The translations under genes were made by a program, and so were the position numbers. Under the pieces are notes generated by a model that saw only the letters and a program-made list of their open reading frames with translations, made no database searches and was not told the origin of the DNA. A stretch of 64,000 bases of DNA from Echiichthys vipera (lineage: Eukaryota > Chordata > Actinopteri > Perciformes > Trachinidae), in assembly GCA_963691815.1 (NCBI GenBank), contig OY829667.1, positions 17,912,563-17,976,562 of the forward strand, written 5' to 3'. The stretch's first letter is position 1. Each line of letters opens with the position of its first letter. Of the stretch, positions 61,784 to 64,000 are shown one piece after another.

Positions 61784-62175
61784 TAGGCGAGACAAGGCAA
61801 GGCATCTTTATTCATATAGCGCATTTCATACCAAGGCAACTCATGTGCTTTACATAGAGACAAAACATTTTTTAAAAACACCATAAGAACAAAAAACACA
61901 GTAAAAAGCAGGAGCAAAGAAGAAAGTAAAGAAACTAAAGAAAAAGTAAAAGAAAAGAAAATAGATAATGTATGAGCTCAGCTATAAGCACATGAAAAGA
62001 GAAAGAGAAACATGCTAAATGCTGCTTCATCATGTCAAGTTTAAATTTTGTGCTCCACTATCTGACCTGAGTCAGTAGATCTCAGAGCTCTACTGGGCTT
62101 ATACTCTACTAACATGTCATTCATGTATTCTGGACCAAATCCATTCAGTGACACGTGTGTGACTTTACTCTTTTT
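61784..62175 (-). mobile_element. L2-like LINE 3' remnant
   Basis: The plus strand shows GACAAGGCAAGGCATCTTTA with CATATAGCGCATTTCATACC, a recognisable teleost LINE 3' end in minus orientation. Upstream on the minus strand, FGPEYMNDMLVEYKPSRALR and STDSGQIV correspond to the C-terminal region of L2-type ORF2 (the P-x-Y, Y-x-PSR-x-LRS pattern, as in the copy at 40006-40640). The frame then breaks. It is a different subfamily from that copy, since its tail is different. Confidence 0.65.
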
Positions 62176-62992
62176 TTTTATATAGCTATGATATGAGTAG
62201 AAGGTTATAGTGAGCAACATGTTTAAAACATTGTTGTAGCATAAAAATTCTCAATAACTAACTTTCAAACACCATTTTCCCCTGTCCATAACCTACATAT
62301 GAACCACATTTGAATGGATCCACTGATCATGAACACCGTAGGTGCACTCAGTGGACGAGGACAGTTAAATCCATTCTAAAGGTACGATAAACACGACTCA
62401 AGGGGACTGGTAGAGGGCAGACCTCTCCCAAGGCATGCCTTATCTCACATTGTTGTTGTCCTGGGAGTTTTACCAGTTGGGACCTCGCTTTTTCTGTTTA
62501 TTTTTTCAGCACAAATGCCCTAGCTCCCAATGTTATATTAATACATTACCTGGAGCCCGACAAGATGGATTTTAATGTGATATTTGATCTCAAAGGAAAT
62601 CACACTTCACCCTTCACCATGTCTGAAAATCTAGCGAGTAGTTTTTTTGTAATGTGAAATAATACTTGGCTTGACCTCCTTGGCGGAGATAATGAATACA
62701 TTACTATGGAGTTACTTAATATAGTGTTGCTGTAAACAATGCATGACGACAATACTTTTTGTCTGTTTATTGACTGAATGCATGATACAAAATATATTTC
62801 TGAAGAAGCCTTTAAAAATGTCGGTTTAACAGTGAGGCTTTGTGGACTTAGAAGTTTGTTTTAAAACTAGATGATTACTAGCCAATAATATCAAATGTGT
62901 TGTCCAAAGACCATTTATCTTCTTAGTGTCATTGAAGAGTACCATGAAATGATGTACTCAAGTTATTCCTAATTTCCATATAAGGTAGGTAT
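62176..62992. other. No gene seen
   Basis: AT-rich unique-looking sequence with no supported feature. Confidence 0.5.
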
Positions 62993-63300
62993 TCGTTTAT
63001 TTAAAAGGGGACATTGCAATTTCATAAAACACATGATTACACATGGTTCAAAAAGCCAGAATAAGCCAGTAGGCTAGTTTTCAACTGTAGTCCCCTGGCC
63101 ATGATGTGAAAAGGCAATAAAAATTACAAATTAAAAGGGAAGAAAAAAGAAAAAAGCACACAATACATGTACAGTATGATACAAAACACATATGCAAACA
63201 CTTACTATACAATTGAGAAAAAAAACACATCACAGCATAACAATTTATCATAACATCACAACAGGCTTATCTTTGAGTGTTGGCAACTGTAAGTGTTGAT
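62993..63300 (-). repeat. Possible retroelement 3' UTR fragment
   Basis: TTCGTTTATTTAAAAGGGGACATTGCA followed by A-rich runs resembles the 3' end of a fish retroelement in minus orientation. No coding part or target duplication is visible, so this rests on weak recall. Confidence 0.3.
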
Positions 63301-63458
63301 AAGCCACATTTTCAATTTTTGTGTGAAGGCAAGGTATGTTCAGAGCACAGAATGAAGGACAGAATATAATTTATAATATAATATAATATAAACAAATTGA
63401 ATGGAATTATAATACTCCTGGCTCACTGTCATTTCTCTTACTTATACATTTCTCTTAC

Positions 63459-63525
63459 CTTGGTTTCCTTGGGCGCTTGGCCCACTCCACATCCTCCACC
63501 ACGTCCTTCAGAGGAGGTGGACGCA
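63459..63525 (-). CDS. Possible internal exon of an unidentified host gene
   Basis: On the minus strand, TATTTCTGCTTTCAG (acceptor-like pyrimidine tract and AG) precedes a 67-base segment that ends AAG before GTAAGAGA (donor-like). One frame is open and reads RPPPLKDVVEDVEWAKRPRK, with mostly G or C at third codon positions, which stands out from the AT-rich surroundings. A second frame is also open (ASTSSEGRGGGCGVG). The length is 3n+1, so neighbouring exons would have to carry the phase. I do not recognise the protein. Chance agreement with splice consensus is possible. Confidence 0.28.
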
Positions 63526-64000
63526 CTGAAAGCAGAAATAGCCACTCATGCATCACTTAAGCCTCACAGCCTTGCTCACTCCTCGCCTCTCACTCCCTTT
63601 TGTCTTTTGAACAAGGGGGCATGCATATCAGGGAGAGTGTTAACCCTCTGAATATATTGCATTGACCCACCACCTTGCAGCACCTACGCTACTTTCCACT
63701 TTCCCATGGTCAATTTTTAACTCTGGCATGATAATAACAGTAAGAGTGTATTCATGTCAGCTGAACGAGAAACACAGGGCACTGATTGCAGAAGGATTTA
63801 GTCTGGATTGCCCGAGGATCTTCTCTCACGGAGAAAACCGCCTTTGTCTTCCCTCTCTCAACACTTCTCTTTCTGTCTTAATCTATTTTCTGTGTTAAGG
63901 TGTGGCAATGTGTTCTTCTGGGTCACCTCTGTGAAAAACAGACACATAGAAGGGAAGAATGAACACAAAAGTAGTGGGGATTTCCAAAGTTTATTTTCAA
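63526..64000. other. No gene seen at right edge
   Basis: Apart from intronic-looking sequence next to the possible exon, nothing is supported. The 78-codon plus frame at 63662-63898 has no domain. Confidence 0.5.

Noticed and set aside
1..64000. CRISPR arrays, operons, riboswitches, prophage or LTR retrovirus
   Set aside because: The sequence is clearly vertebrate in character. No regularly spaced direct repeats, bacterial gene organisation, paired LTRs or retroviral gag/pol order were seen.

Overview
The window looks like nuclear DNA from a teleost fish, probably a percomorph. The sequence is AT-rich and non-operonic. It has long (CA)n, (TG)n and (AG)n microsatellites, tRNA-headed SINEs, L2-, L1- and Tx1-type LINEs and hAT-like MITEs of kinds common in fish genomes. 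No complete host gene can be supported. Almost every open frame is short, lacks domain content and overlaps low-complexity or transposon-derived sequence. The stretch is best read as intergenic DNA or part of a very large intron. One possible 67-nt host exon lies near the right edge on the minus strand (63459-63525).

Layout. From 1 to 28 kb the sequence is mostly unique, with scattered repeats: a possible AT-rich DNA element (1540-2448), a tRNA-headed fish repeat (2696-3032), another interspersed repeat (4235-4620), a 114-bp near-perfect palindrome (16978-17091), a LINE 3' tail (22648-22740), a tRNA-derived SINE (24178-24530) and a hAT-type MITE with 8-bp target duplications (25774-26117). 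From 28.4 to 41.2 kb there is a cluster of retroelements, all on the minus strand. It holds an almost full-length Tx1-clade LINE sitting inside a (TC)n microsatellite (28460-34046), an internally deleted L1 (34385-37100), a DNA-transposon-like element with an internal hairpin (38684-39409), an L2-like LINE remnant (39418-40640) and a second type of SINE (41069-41239). From 41 to 64 kb the sequence is again mostly unique, with microsatellites, a second copy of the first SINE in opposite orientation (47464-47819), a foldback element with 232-bp arms carrying pieces of a Myb/SANT-like gene (57934-58602) and another LINE remnant (61784-62175).

The most gene-like content is the Tx1-clade LINE. ORF1 is intact (454 codons, RRM-like region, CCHC zinc knuckle, acidic tail). 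ORF2 has endonuclease, reverse transcriptase and a C-terminal CCHC motif but is broken by three frame disruptions. The two observations most worth following are this LINE's placement in a (TC)n repeat, which suggests microsatellite-targeted integration, and the young-looking foldback element at 58 kb whose arms differ at only 2 of 232 positions.
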